Source of the DNA: Marinigracilibium pacificum
GTDB lineage: Bacteria > Bacteroidota > Bacteroidia > Cytophagales > Cyclobacteriaceae
Direction of reading: 5' to 3'
Assembly (NCBI RefSeq): GCF_012926615.1
Contig: NZ_JABBNU010000006.1
Coordinates: forward strand, 186,001 to 250,000
DNA length: 64,000 nucleotides
Part shown: positions 35,855 to 44,748 of the stretch, one piece after another
How the letters are laid out: each line of letters begins with the position of its first letter
Numbering within the stretch: the first letter of the stretch is position 1
The notes under the pieces: model-generated
Told to the model about the DNA's origin: nothing
Databases searched by the model: none
What the model saw: the letters and a program-made list of their open reading frames with translations, nothing else
Position numbers and translations under genes: made by a program

Positions 35855-37042
35855 TTAAGATTCGTAGTTTTCAGTTGCTAGTTTCCTTGATTTTCTAAAG
35901 TAATATATGCTAACAAATACAGCTATTAATGCTACAATTCCACCAGTCCAGAATGCATAACTGAAGTTTTTCGGGTTACTGTCATATATAGCTCCTGATA
36001 TAAATGCTCCGGATCCTATACCTATTTCTAGTGCAATGAATACCGTTGCCAGAGCTCGTCCACGGTATTTGTCTTCGGCAAGGTCTATTGTCCAGGCAAA
36101 GATTGTCGGGGAGTTGATACCTGCTGCAAAACCAAATATTACTGCAGCTATATATAGTAATTTAAGATTTGTACTTGCCCCAATTAGAAACATCGTAAAA
36201 CTCAACATTACCAGACCAGAAATCAGGACTGGTATTCTACCATATTTATCTGAAAGTTTTCCGGCAATAAGCCTGATCACTATTGAAGCACTCATAAATA
36301 TTCCGAAGAAAATCCCCTTGTTTTCTAATCCTAGGTGCTCACTTAAATCAGGAATTAATGTAAGTGCTATTCCAAAAGAGAAGACTGATAACCCCATAGT
36401 GATTGCAGCGGGCAATGCTCTTGGTTCATAAATGTCAATTAAACTTACTTTAAGTAATGAAAAATTGAATTTTTGTTTTTTCTCAAGTGTTTCCTTCATT
36501 CCAAACAGAACAAGAATTGAAGCCAACGCCAATCCTGAGCTTGTATAAAACATTGCATTTATGGAATAATTCATCACTATCCAACTTGAAATGGTATTAC
36601 CCATTGCCATTCCTAATCCACCAAACATACCCAGGATCCCCATTGCTTCACCTCTTCTATGGTCAGGACTAATGTCTGCCACATAAGCAGAAGTAGCTGT
36701 TGGTTTAAATCCGGTTGACATACCATGAACAAGTCGAAGTGCTAGCAATCCAAAAACAGTTGTTACATGTGAATATAGAATCCCTGCAATTATGCATACA
36801 AAAACGCCATAGATCATTATTGGGATTCTACCGATAGTATCAGTCAACTTCCCACTAAATGGGCGACTTAATCCTGCAGAAATTGTAAAAAGACCTATGA
36901 TCCAACCAAGATATTCTTCCCCGCCCATATCTGATAAATAACTAGGTAATTCAGGGATTAAAATATTGAAACTAGCAAAAAACAGAAAGGAACTAAAACA
37001 AAGTAACCAAAATTGACGTGTATATAACTGTTTGTTTTGCAT
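35855..37042 (-). CDS. MFS transporter
   Basis: 395-residue major facilitator superfamily protein with about 12 membrane helices in two halves. The loop 2-3 motif GKLTDTIGRIPIM and its second-half copy GKLSDKYGRIPVL are both present, which is diagnostic. The pattern of SRPFSGKL and RLVHGMSTGFKPTATSAYVAD is typical of drug or small-molecule efflux members. No adjacent regulator or substrate-specific gene gives a clue, so the substrate is unknown. Confidence 0.9.
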   Translation of the reverse strand: MQNKQLYTRQFWLLCFSSFLFFASFNILIPELPSYLSDMGGEEYLGWIIGLFTISAGLSRPFSGKLTDTIGRIPIMIYGVFVCIIAGILYSHVTTVFGLLALRLVHGMSTGFKPTATSAYVADISPDHRRGEAMGILGMFGGLGMAMGNTISSWIVMNYSINAMFYTSSGLALASILVLFGMKETLEKKQKFNFSLLKVSLIDIYEPRALPAAITMGLSVFSFGIALTLIPDLSEHLGLENKGIFFGIFMSASIVIRLIAGKLSDKYGRIPVLISGLVMLSFTMFLIGASTNLKLLYIAAVIFGFAAGINSPTIFAWTIDLAEDKYRGRALATVFIALEIGIGSGAFISGAIYDSNPKNFSYAFWTGGIVALIAVFVSIYYFRKSRKLATENYES

Positions 37043-37117
37043 ATCGGCTCAAATAGGTGAGGTAGAAAGATTAACAAACGTAATTAGAATATACAGGTTT
37101 TACATTTATAGAAAAAT

Positions 37118-37420
37118 ATGGCAAGTTTTAAAGAATTAGTGAACCAGGATATGCCTGTTTTAATCGATTTCCATGCTACATGGTGTGGTCCTTGTAAAAT
37201 GATGGAGCCAATAATTGATGAGGCTGCCAAACAGTTTAAAGGAAAGGCAAGGATTTTAAAAATCGATGTTGATAAAAATCAGGAGCTTGCTCAAAAGCTA
37301 CAGATTAGAGGGGTGCCTACAGTAATGATATTTAAAAATGGTGAATTAAAGTGGCGTGAATCAGGTGTTGTACAACTACCAGATATTGCCAGAAAATTAG
37401 CTGAAAATATTTCTGCTTAA
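37118..37420 (+). CDS. trxA: Thioredoxin
   Basis: 100-residue cytosolic disulfide reductase with the active site TWCGPCKMM (Cys23, Cys26), the cis-Pro segment [11 protein letters not shown] and normal family length. It is divergent from the MFS gene. In many Bacteroidota several thioredoxins exist, so this may not be the main one. A hairpin overlaps the convergent gene end after it (37449-37472). Confidence 0.93.
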   Translation: MASFKELVNQDMPVLIDFHATWCGPCKMMEPIIDEAAKQFKGKARILKIDVDKNQELAQKLQIRGVPTVMIFKNGELKWRESGVVQLPDIARKLAENISA

Positions 37421-37433
37421 TTGATTATATGAC

Positions 37434-37952
37434 TTATTGAAATCGAACAAGGGCGTTTTTTATAACGCCTTTTGTTATATATATAGAGTTGCCACTTTCG
37501 GTGCATACTTTGCCATCAAAGTATCCATCGATAGTTTTAGTTTCCTGATTGTAAGAGGTTATTGTAAGACTAAATTGTTTGTCATTACAAGTTTGAGAAG
37601 AAAGGCATTTTATAGCATTGTCATCATTGCATAATCCCATTCTTGAAACCCCAAATTTCTGGCCATATACATACTTTCCTATCAGATCATCCGTGTGGAA
37701 GAACATGAACAGGTTCTGATATCCCGGAGTTCCATTTTCTTTAACAAATGTATATGCGTTAAAATAAACTTCCATATATCCCTTGCTGTTCGGGTTAACT
37801 GATATGTCAACGTCTGAAGCTTTACTTTCAATCAATTTATCATCCAGGTAATAACTTACCGACCCGGAATTTTCCTTAAATACATTATCCTTGCATCCGG
37901 AAAATCCGATTACGATGAAAGTTAAAAGTATATATGAACAGAGTTTACGCAT
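37434..37952 (-). CDS. Hypothetical lipoprotein, ~170 residues
   Basis: 172-residue predicted lipoprotein (signal ending IGFSGC, Cys20). The remainder is a beta-rich single domain with four Cys residues in pairs (GLCNDDNAIKCLSSQTC and later GKVCTESGN). A DUF6252-like layout is possible (SVSYYLDDKLIES..., then KTIDGYFDGKV) but I am not sure. It is convergent with thioredoxin. Function unknown. Confidence 0.65.
   Translation of the reverse strand: MRKLCSYILLTFIVIGFSGCKDNVFKENSGSVSYYLDDKLIESKASDVDISVNPNSKGYMEVYFNAYTFVKENGTPGYQNLFMFFHTDDLIGKYVYGQKFGVSRMGLCNDDNAIKCLSSQTCNDKQFSLTITSYNQETKTIDGYFDGKVCTESGNSIYITKGVIKNALVRFQ
37449..37472. terminator. Hairpin between convergent trxA and lipoprotein gene
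   Basis: A 9-bp stem with one G-U pair (37449-37457 and 37464-37472) lies inside the last codons of the gene at 37434. It is followed by a weak T-rich stretch on the plus strand. It may end trxA transcription; the support is moderate. Confidence 0.45.
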
Positions 37953-37982
37953 ACCAACAATTTACTAAATTTTAAGTTTCAG

Positions 37983-39071
37983 TCATTCCTGATCAGTGAT
38001 TTTTTTTAATTCAACTCGTGTACGAGGTAAATGTTCAGAAAAATTTGTTTGAATATACTTTATTAGCTCCTCACGAACCTTTACTCTTAAATCCCATAAG
38101 GTAGGAGAATTAGCAGCACTCATCATGAATCTTAACTCAAGAGTATCTGAAGTTGCATTGGTGACCTGCAGGTTTTGAACTTTTCCATCCCATAAATCCT
38201 GTTTTTTGATCAAATCTGTATAGAATTTTCTGATTTCATCAATCGGAATTTTATAATCGGTATAAACAAATACCGTTCCCAATAAGTCTGCTGAAGTTTT
38301 GGTCCAGTTTTGAAATGGTTTTTCAAGAAAGTAAGGAGTAGGTAAAATGACTCTTCGTTGATCCCATACTTTTACAACTACATAAGTCAGGTTTATTTCT
38401 TCAACCCAGCCCCATTCTCCTTCAACAATCACCACATCGTCAAGTTTAATTGGTTGAGTAATTGCTATTTGAACTCCAGCAAGGAAAGATCCAATTACTT
38501 TTTGAGCTGCAAAACCAATGATAATTCCTCCTATACCGGCAGATGCAAACAAGCTTACTCCTAACTCCCTGACATTTTCAAAAGTCATTAATGAAGCGGC
38601 AAATGCAAGGAATAGTATTAGGAAAATTAATACCCTTTGAGCAACCTGAATTTGAGTATATATTTTTCTGGCTTTGTAGTTATCAGATTCAGTAATGTCG
38701 AATTTTGAAAGTAAGATCATCTTGGTAACCGCAATGATTTGAATCAATAGCCAGGCAATTGAAAATATCAAAATAACATTGAATATTGGCTTGAGATAGG
38801 CAAGGCTTTCAAATTCATTCTGATAGGCAACTATTGGAAATTGAGCTCCAATAATCATTAATGTTAGAATAAATGGAAACCTGATTATTTCTATTATCTT
38901 TTTTCCTGAAATATTCCTTTTCTTGTGTGTTATTTTACCTATGATTTTTATGATAATCAGGTAAATGATGACTCCCAAAAAGGCTGCCAAAGCTATTTTT
39001 AAGGCAACAGAAAGTCCCGGTGTATTTTTAAATATTTTATCTACTTGAAGTACAATATTCATACTCTTCAA
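37983..39071 (-). CDS. Mechanosensitive channel, MscS family
   Basis: 362-residue inner-membrane channel that opens under hypo-osmotic stress. Four or so membrane helices precede the pore-lining TM3 (FASAGIGGIIIGFAAQKVIGSFLAG, about residues 165-190), which has the Gly/Ala packing of MscS. The cytosolic beta domain follows (QPIKLDDVVIVEGEWGWVEEI, residues about 200-225) and RRVILPTPYF. Length is intermediate between MscS and MscM types. Single gene; it could relieve pressure after solute loading through the BCCT system, although it is not linked to that operon. Confidence 0.9.
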   Translation of the reverse strand: MKSMNIVLQVDKIFKNTPGLSVALKIALAAFLGVIIYLIIIKIIGKITHKKRNISGKKIIEIIRFPFILTLMIIGAQFPIVAYQNEFESLAYLKPIFNVILIFSIAWLLIQIIAVTKMILLSKFDITESDNYKARKIYTQIQVAQRVLIFLILFLAFAASLMTFENVRELGVSLFASAGIGGIIIGFAAQKVIGSFLAGVQIAITQPIKLDDVVIVEGEWGWVEEINLTYVVVKVWDQRRVILPTPYFLEKPFQNWTKTSADLLGTVFVYTDYKIPIDEIRKFYTDLIKKQDLWDGKVQNLQVTNATSDTLELRFMMSAANSPTLWDLRVKVREELIKYIQTNFSEHLPRTRVELKKITDQE

Positions 39072-39172
39072 TTTTATTTTTCAGAAAATTAACAGGGATT
39101 TCATGTTTGGGGTGTACTGCAATTTAATGGAATGTAATTGAACACGCTAACTTACCTTAATTTAATCCAGAT

Positions 39173-39202
39173 AAAAAAAGGTGTGATCATTATGACCACA
39201 CC
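39173..39202 (-). terminator. Terminator after the dps-ahpC-ahpD operon
   Basis: A 9-bp stem with one G-U pair (39180-39188 and 39194-39202) and a 5-nt loop is followed on the minus strand by seven T residues, 24 bp beyond the ahpD-like stop. Confidence 0.85.
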
Positions 39203-39225
39203 CTGATTTTCAAGCTATATACTGA

Positions 39226-39801
39226 TTAATAAATTACTTTTCCCAGACTTGTAATTACTGAAGCCAATCTAATAGATTCAAATATTCTTTTGGTATTAGA
39301 ACCCATTTTCAATAATGAATCTTCATGGGCTTTGACACATCGCTCACAACCGTTTACTGCTGAGACTGCCAAACTTATTAATTCGAAAAACTCTTTGCCT
39401 ATAACCGGTTTCATCATAATATTCATTTTGATTCTTGCCGGTTCATTTTCGTATTCATCTTTATCTGCAAAGTGTCTGAACCTATAAAGAACGTTGTTAC
39501 TCGCAAGAAGGCTTGAGCATGCTGCTGCCTCTGCTATTTCAGCTTCTTCAGCTCCGGCTTTCTCAGCTTTTCTACCAAAAATATCTGCCAGAATCTCGTT
39601 TTTTTCATTTATTGCAATTGCAAAAGCCATTAGCAAAGCCTCTTTTTCAGACATGTAATCTGTTTTAAGAGCATTTTTGATATTGATACGAAGGTCTTTC
39701 AGGTATCTCGTCTCACCAACTACCATTGCTTTTAATGCAATTCTTTCATTGAGATTATCTATTTCAAGGTCTTCAAAAAGACTGTTTTTTACTTCTTCCA
39801 T
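39226..39801 (-). CDS. AhpD-like alkylhydroperoxidase
   Basis: 191-residue all-helical protein of the AhpD/carboxymuconolactone decarboxylase fold. The redox centre GCERCVKAHE supplies Cys152, Cys155 and His159; Glu140 sits twelve residues before the first Cys, as in the AhpD catalytic layout (Glu, Cys, Cys, His). In known AhpD proteins this dithiol reduces AhpC. Here the gene directly follows ahpC on the same strand (24-bp gap), so the pair probably works as an AhpC/AhpD system in place of AhpF. The final gene of the dps-ahpC-ahpD operon. Confidence 0.9.
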   Translation of the reverse strand: MEEVKNSLFEDLEIDNLNERIALKAMVVGETRYLKDLRINIKNALKTDYMSEKEALLMAFAIAINEKNEILADIFGRKAEKAGAEEAEIAEAAACSSLLASNNVLYRFRHFADKDEYENEPARIKMNIMMKPVIGKEFFELISLAVSAVNGCERCVKAHEDSLLKMGSNTKRIFESIRLASVITSLGKVIY

Positions 39802-39825
39802 TGAATTAGGTGTATTTGGTTTTAA

Positions 39826-40383
39826 TTAGGCTGGCTGTAGAGTTTCTTCTCCTTTTTGCCAGTTACAAGGACATAATTCATCAGTTTGAAGTCCATCCAG
39901 AACACGGATAACCTCCTCGACATTTCGCCCGACATTTAAGTCATTTACAGAAACCCAACGGATAATTCCTTGTGGATCTACAATAAATGTAGCTCTGTAT
40001 GCAACTCCTTCTTTTTCTTCCAGGATGCCTAATTCAGAAGCTAGAGATTTATTTGTGTCGGCAATCATTGGGAACTTAAGACCTCTTAAATCTTCGTGAT
40101 CTTTTCTCCATGCCAGGTGTACAAACTCCGAGTCTGTTGAAGCGCCAACTAAAACTGTATCTCTGTCTCTAAACTCATCAAAGTTATTATTGAACTCAGC
40201 TATTTCCGTAGGACATACAAAAGTGAAATCTTTTGGCCACCAAAACATTACCATCCACTGATCTTCTTTTTGGTGATCGGTATTTGTTACTGTTTCAAAT
40301 TCTTTGCCTTTTTCCAGACTTACTGTTGCTAATTTTTCGAATTCAGGAAATCTGCTACCTACATTTAATACTCTGTTCTGCAT
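39826..40383 (-). CDS. ahpC: AhpC-type peroxiredoxin
   Basis: 185-residue peroxide reductase. The peroxidatic Cys57 lies in DFTFVCPTEIAEFN. A C-terminal DELCPCNW supplies Cys171 and Cys173, the three-cysteine arrangement known from mycobacterial AhpC, which is reduced by AhpD rather than AhpF. The neighbouring ahpD-like gene fits this. It lies 33 bp after dps and is likely transcribed from the promoter region shared with oxyR. Confidence 0.93.
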   Translation of the reverse strand: MQNRVLNVGSRFPEFEKLATVSLEKGKEFETVTNTDHQKEDQWMVMFWWPKDFTFVCPTEIAEFNNNFDEFRDRDTVLVGASTDSEFVHLAWRKDHEDLRGLKFPMIADTNKSLASELGILEEKEGVAYRATFIVDPQGIIRWVSVNDLNVGRNVEEVIRVLDGLQTDELCPCNWQKGEETLQPA

Positions 40384-40416
40384 TTTTTTAAATTTTTAAT
40401 GTTCAATTACCAAAAT

Positions 40417-40893
40417 TTATCTTAACCATGATTTTAACATCCAGGCTGTTTTCTCCTGATTTGCTATGTAATCACTTATTAATGTTATTGTTCCTTCATC
40501 ATCAGCTTCCTGGGCCTGACTCATTATTGATCGCTGTTTAGCAAGAATAATTTGAAAACCGTTAAGCGTGATTTCTACAGCTTCGCGACCATCTTCTATG
40601 TTTTTAGCTTCCTTAATTTCTGATATCTCACAATAGTCAGAAATTGTGTGAAGGGGCTGGCCATCAATAGTCAGAATTCTTTCGGCGATTTCATCAATCT
40701 TCTCTCTGATATCTTTGTATAATTCTTCAAATTTTTCATGAAGCTCAAAGAAATTCTCACCCTTGATATTCCAATGAAATCCTCTCAGGTTTTGATAGAA
40801 AATCTGATAATCAGCTAAGAGGTTGTTCAAATTCTTACTTAGTTTTTCAACCTTGTCTTTTTCTAATCCGATGAAGTTTAATGTGCTATTCAT
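40417..40893 (-). CDS. dps: Dps-type DNA-protecting ferritin
   Basis: 158-residue mini-ferritin that stores iron and consumes H2O2. Ferroxidase-centre residues are visible in YQNLRGFHWNIKGENFFELHEKFEELYKDI, which has the His and the downstream Asp/Glu pattern of Dps. The usual start is at 40893 (MNSTLNFIGLEK); an upstream in-frame ATG at 40953 would add a 20-residue non-conserved tail overlapping the promoter region. First gene of the dps-ahpC-ahpD operon, divergent from oxyR. Peroxide induction through OxyR is expected. Confidence 0.93.
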   Translation of the reverse strand: MNSTLNFIGLEKDKVEKLSKNLNNLLADYQIFYQNLRGFHWNIKGENFFELHEKFEELYKDIREKIDEIAERILTIDGQPLHTISDYCEISEIKEAKNIEDGREAVEITLNGFQIILAKQRSIMSQAQEADDEGTITLISDYIANQEKTAWMLKSWLR

Positions 40894-40974
40894 GATTGTT
40901 ATTTTCTTGTTTTGATATGTTGCAAAGGTGCTTAAGGTATGGTTATAAATCAAATCAATAGTTTCTATATTATG

Positions 40975-40989
40975 ATAGATAAAATCTAT
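40975..40989. promoter_or_regulatory. OxyR-type binding dyad in the dps/oxyR divergent region
   Basis: The 15-bp sequence ATAGATAAAATCTAT matches the classical OxyR half-consensus ATAG-n-t-nnn-a-n-CTAT at every fixed position. It lies 17 bp before oxyR and about 82 bp before dps. A partial second ATAG occurs at 40958, with off-register spacing. The position suggests control of both directions. Confidence 0.7.
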
Positions 40990-40993
40990 CTAT

Positions 40994-41001
40994 TATCTTT
41001 G
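40994..41001 (+). promoter_or_regulatory. TAnnTTTG -7 box four bases before oxyR
   Basis: TATCTTTG is an exact match to the Bacteroidota -7 consensus. It ends four bases before the oxyR ATG, so the transcript would be leaderless or nearly so. No clear TTG -33 element is seen; the OxyR dyad occupies that space. Confidence 0.5.
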
Positions 41002-41005
41002 TGCT

Positions 41006-41947
41006 ATGATTTCACTAGTTCAATTAGAGTATATCCTTGCCGTCGATACCTATCGACATTTTGCTACAGCTGCAGAAAAATGTTTTGTAACCCAACCTAC
41101 TTTAAGTATGCAGCTAAGAAAGCTTGAAGAACAGCTTGGGGTAAAGATATTTGATCGTACAAAGCAGCCTGTTGTACCTACAGAAGCCGGAAAGTTGATT
41201 ATCGAGCAGGCACGAAATATTATCCGTGAGCGTGATCGCTTAGAGTCAATAGTTGAAGAAGTGAAAGGTACTATTGCAGGTAAACTTAGAATTGGCGTAA
41301 TACCATCATTAGCCCCTTACCTTGTTCCATTGTTTATTGGAAAGCTCACAAAGAAATATCCTCTTCTGGAGTTAGAAATTAAAGAACTGGTTACGGAAGA
41401 TATAGTTGATCAGTTAAAAAGTGATAAGCTTGATGCGGGTATATTGGTGACCCCTCTACATGAAGGCGGGATAAAGGAAAAGCCATTATTTTATGAGGGA
41501 ATTAAGGCATATGTTAATCCTGATCATGAATTGAGCAAGAAAGAAGTGATAACAATCGAAGATCTTTCTTCTCCGAATATCTGGGTTTTAAGCCAGGGGC
41601 ATTGCTTTAGACATCAGGTGCTGAATTTATGTGCTATGAAGCAAAAAAATGACTCTCAGCTGCCATTTAAATATGAAAGTGGTTCATTGGAAACGTTAAA
41701 GAGGCTTGTAGTAAAGGAAGGTGGATTTACTTTATTGCCGGAATTAGCAGTAAATGATATAAATCCTAATGAAAAGGAATTTATCAGAAATTTTGGGGAG
41801 GTAAACCCATTGCGTGAGGTAAGTCTGGTTGTGGTTAGGAATTTTGCCAAAGAAAGACTCATAAGTCTTCTAGAAGCAAATATAAAAAGCCATATTCCTG
41901 AATATATGCTAGACAAGGAGCGTGGTCAAATTGTAGAATGGAAATAA
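41006..41947 (+). CDS. oxyR: Hydrogen-peroxide-sensing LysR regulator OxyR
   Basis: 313-residue LysR-type regulator. The winged helix-turn-helix (about 1-60) contains HFATAAEKCFVTQPTLSMQLRKLEEQLG. The regulatory domain has GHCFRHQVLNLC with Cys200 and Cys209, nine residues apart like Cys199 and Cys208 of E. coli OxyR, so it can form the activating disulfide. It is divergent from dps-ahpC-ahpD with an OxyR-type dyad between them. Start at 41006 aligns with other OxyR N-termini. Confidence 0.95.
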   Translation: MISLVQLEYILAVDTYRHFATAAEKCFVTQPTLSMQLRKLEEQLGVKIFDRTKQPVVPTEAGKLIIEQARNIIRERDRLESIVEEVKGTIAGKLRIGVIPSLAPYLVPLFIGKLTKKYPLLELEIKELVTEDIVDQLKSDKLDAGILVTPLHEGGIKEKPLFYEGIKAYVNPDHELSKKEVITIEDLSSPNIWVLSQGHCFRHQVLNLCAMKQKNDSQLPFKYESGSLETLKRLVVKEGGFTLLPELAVNDINPNEKEFIRNFGEVNPLREVSLVVVRNFAKERLISLLEANIKSHIPEYMLDKERGQIVEWK

Positions 41948-41980
41948 CTCGTAAAATTATCTTACGACAATTTTACGAGT
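41947..41980. terminator. Hairpin between convergent oxyR and the glycine-rich gene
   Basis: A 12-bp perfect stem (41947-41958 and 41969-41980) with a 10-nt loop spans the end of oxyR and the last codons of the gene at 41957. It has weak T-runs on both strands, so it may act as a short bidirectional terminator. Confidence 0.55.
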
Positions 41981-43816
41981 GATAGTTTCTTTATTGGTTT
42001 CTATAATCAAGCTATACATTCCTCTAGCAATTGAGTGTGTATTGATTGTAATTACTCCTGGAGTGTAGTTTGTATTGGGTTCAATTAGGGCTCCTGAAGT
42101 TGTAACCATGCTGATTCTTCCGATTTCAGTTCTACTATCGAATTTGATATAAAGATTATCTGTTGTTGGATTAGGATACACTAAAAAACTATGGTTGGTA
42201 TAAAATTCAACAGCAACAATTTCAGAGTATTCCATATCGCCATTATAATCAACTTGTCTAAGTCTGTAATAGGATTTGCCAATTATAGGGTCATCATCTA
42301 TTGTAGAGTAATGGATGATTGAGTTTGAATTACCATTACCTTGGATTGTTTGAATGCTTGTCCAGTTGATGCCATCAGCTGATCGTTCAATTATAAATTT
42401 CTCGTTATCAATTTCAACTGCCGTTCCCCATTTTAATTTGACAGCTTGTTCAGATTGTAGCGGTATTGCTTCAAAATAGATCAATTCGACAGGTAGAGGG
42501 CTTCCTGCCCCAACGAAAATACCATCAAGATCGGCTCCGCCAGCATTTAGTCCTGTTGAGGAACATGAAGTGTTATCACAGCCAGCTAATCCAACTATAG
42601 TTTCAGATACGACTTCTGCCGGATGAGCAGCCGAAAACATAATGACGCCCTGGCTACCACCGCCGCCGCCGCCATGTGCACTCGAATTATTAACATTTCC
42701 ACCATTTCCGCCATTAGCCCTTATATTGACACCCGAAGCGCCCAGAATATTGTATGTTAGAACATCCATAAGAATAGAGCCTGCCGCACCACCACCGCCT
42801 GCTCCGTCATTTCCTGCATCAGCAGCAGTTTCTCCGTTAGCAGAAATGTTCATGTAGTCATTCCCAACAGTTTTAAGCGTCTGAGCCTGTACGATAATGA
42901 TTCCACCACCATTTCCTCCATCAGTGTTTACATAATTATTTCCTTCACCGGCTCCGCCGCCGCCGCCCATAAACATCCTTGAAGAAGAAATATAAGTTTC
43001 AAGTCCCAGGCCACCAATTCCACCACCATTAGTTCCATTACAACTCCAACCGGCACCTCCATCTCCTCCGGAATTGAGATTTCCACCTCCGCCACCTCCG
43101 CCATTGTGTGTGTTTCCACCACCACCACCATTAAGGATTTTCCCCCTTCCGTTCAGGTAACTAGCATCTGTAACCTTATAAATTCCTTCACCTTTAGAGG
43201 CATATTCACTGGTTGATGAAGTATAGTACATGGTTTCATCACAAGCAGATGCGCTAAAGTTATCGTCTGTAGCTCCACCTCTGAATCCTTTGCCATCCAA
43301 ATTGATGTCATGATTAAGTGTTAAAACTCCACTAACTCTTAAAGCAACAACACCTCCGGTACTACCATCCCAGGCTTTTGAGGTTACATCTGCAGTGGTC
43401 GAATAATTTGTGCCTAAGTCAGGAAATGAAACTACTTGTACAGCACAGTTATTACATATATTAAAGTTGTTGCTGATCATGTCAACCTCGATTGAAACAG
43501 GAGATCCACCACTTTCATTTACAGAAATGATATCTACCATTTCAAGTAAACCTGCTGATCTGATGTTATTCATATCGCCAAAGGTTGCAGTGTTTGAAGT
43601 TTCTCCAATTATGTCATCCTGCATTTGCATGATTAATATTTTTTCACCCACTTCGAAAGTGTCAAAAGTTTCATCTACGTTAGTTAGAGAAAGTGTCGTT
43701 CCGGAAATTGCTGTGACTTCAGCAAAAGCATTGACTTGCTGAGCATTAGAATTGAAAATTAAAATAAAGGTTAATAACGATGCTATTACAACCTTTTTAG
43801 TTAAAAAATTAATCAT
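41957..43816 (-). CDS. Glycine-rich secreted protein with T9SS sorting domain
   Basis: 619-residue exported protein. Signal peptide to about SNAQQ. Residues about 20-200 are a beta-rich domain. Residues about 225-400 are very Gly/Asn-rich, with several GGGGG runs, which makes this stretch locally GC-rich and unlike its neighbours. Residues about 450-535 (ELIYFEAIPL, AVKLKWGTAVEIDNEKFIIERS, YYRLRQVDYNGD) are a fibronectin III-like segment common in T9SS cargo. The C-terminal ~75 residues are a type A sorting domain (FLVYPNPTTDNLYIKF). It is probably anchored on or released from the surface. Role unknown; an adhesive or matrix function is a guess. Confidence 0.85.
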   Translation of the reverse strand: MINFLTKKVVIASLLTFILIFNSNAQQVNAFAEVTAISGTTLSLTNVDETFDTFEVGEKILIMQMQDDIIGETSNTATFGDMNNIRSAGLLEMVDIISVNESGGSPVSIEVDMISNNFNICNNCAVQVVSFPDLGTNYSTTADVTSKAWDGSTGGVVALRVSGVLTLNHDINLDGKGFRGGATDDNFSASACDETMYYTSSTSEYASKGEGIYKVTDASYLNGRGKILNGGGGGNTHNGGGGGGGNLNSGGDGGAGWSCNGTNGGGIGGLGLETYISSSRMFMGGGGGAGEGNNYVNTDGGNGGGIIIVQAQTLKTVGNDYMNISANGETAADAGNDGAGGGGAAGSILMDVLTYNILGASGVNIRANGGNGGNVNNSSAHGGGGGGSQGVIMFSAAHPAEVVSETIVGLAGCDNTSCSSTGLNAGGADLDGIFVGAGSPLPVELIYFEAIPLQSEQAVKLKWGTAVEIDNEKFIIERSADGINWTSIQTIQGNGNSNSIIHYSTIDDDPIIGKSYYRLRQVDYNGDMEYSEIVAVEFYTNHSFLVYPNPTTDNLYIKFDSRTEIGRISMVTTSGALIEPNTNYTPGVITINTHSIARGMYSLIIETNKETITRKIVVR

Positions 43817-44013
43817 TGGTAAGGTGAGTTAAAAAATTGGTTTTGTATTATAGCAGGATTAAATTCTGAAAAATTTATATAATATCCAAATAGTGCAAAT
43901 AAATATTGGTTAAAGACCTGGTTTCCATTCACCTGTCTAAATAGTTCTTTTACCGATTTGGTCTGTGAGGAAATTGAAGTTTGAGTTACCTTGGTATCAT
44001 AAATCACAAGATC

Positions 44014-44748
44014 ATGAAAAATAGAAAAGCATACGTTGGAATTATCATACTCATTATTGGTTTTGCATTTTTATTGAGAAACCTGGGTATAGATATCATT
44101 CCTAGAGAGTTATTCGGATGGGAAATGATATTTATTGCAATTGGTACCATGTTACTTATTGGTGAAAGAAATAAAACTCCTGGTTTAATATTTTTGGGTA
44201 TAGGTTCAATCAGTTTATTAAATGATTTCATTGATTTCCCAAGAATTAGCTGGGCAATATTATGGCCGAGTATTCTGATTATAATCGGTACGAGTATCTT
44301 TGTCAGACATTCAGGGTTAGTTTCTTCAGGGAGTAAAAAAAAAGTGAATGGAGATACCCCGAGTCCTGATACCATAGATGATCTTTCCTTATTTGGAGGG
44401 GGAGACAGATATTATGACAGCCAGGCTTTTAAGGGAGGAAAGATGACAGCAATTTTTGGAGGATCTGATATAGATCTTACTGATTGTAAGCTTGCCCCTG
44501 GTGTACATGAATTGAATGTATTTGTGATGTTTGGAGGTATTGATTTGTCTATTCCACCAAATTGGGTTGTGAAAAATGAACTATCGGCTGCTTTTGGTGG
44601 GTATAGTGATAAGAGAATTAAAACGGATGGTTATATTGTAAGCGAAACCGGAGATACAGAAAGACCGGTTCTAAAAATAACTGGTATGGTTCTTATGGGT
44701 GGAATGGAGATCAGGTCATACCCTAAAAGACCTCGAACTAACTACTAA
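44014..44748 (+). CDS. LiaF-like membrane protein
   Basis: 244-residue protein with four predicted membrane helices in the N-terminal half (IIILIIGFAFLLRNLGI, MIFIAIGTMLLIGE, and two more), matching the DUF5668/LiaF transmembrane domain. The C-terminal half (about residues 125-235) has DRYYDSQAFKGGKMTAIFGGSDIDLTDC, the LiaF C-terminal-like beta domain. LiaF-type proteins inhibit or sense cell-envelope stress together with a two-component system. The next two genes are a LytS-like kinase and a LytTR regulator. The ATG at 44014 is preferred to the TTG at 43981. Confidence 0.85.
   Translation: MKNRKAYVGIIILIIGFAFLLRNLGIDIIPRELFGWEMIFIAIGTMLLIGERNKTPGLIFLGIGSISLLNDFIDFPRISWAILWPSILIIIGTSIFVRHSGLVSSGSKKKVNGDTPSPDTIDDLSLFGGGDRYYDSQAFKGGKMTAIFGGSDIDLTDCKLAPGVHELNVFVMFGGIDLSIPPNWVVKNELSAAFGGYSDKRIKTDGYIVSETGDTERPVLKITGMVLMGGMEIRSYPKRPRTNY

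Noticed and set aside
40894-40953. Longer N-terminus for dps
   Set aside because: It is non-conserved and overlaps the divergent promoter region.
42928-43131. Reading frame inside the glycine-rich gene
   Set aside because: It is a frame shadow of the GC-rich glycine tract, without independent start context.
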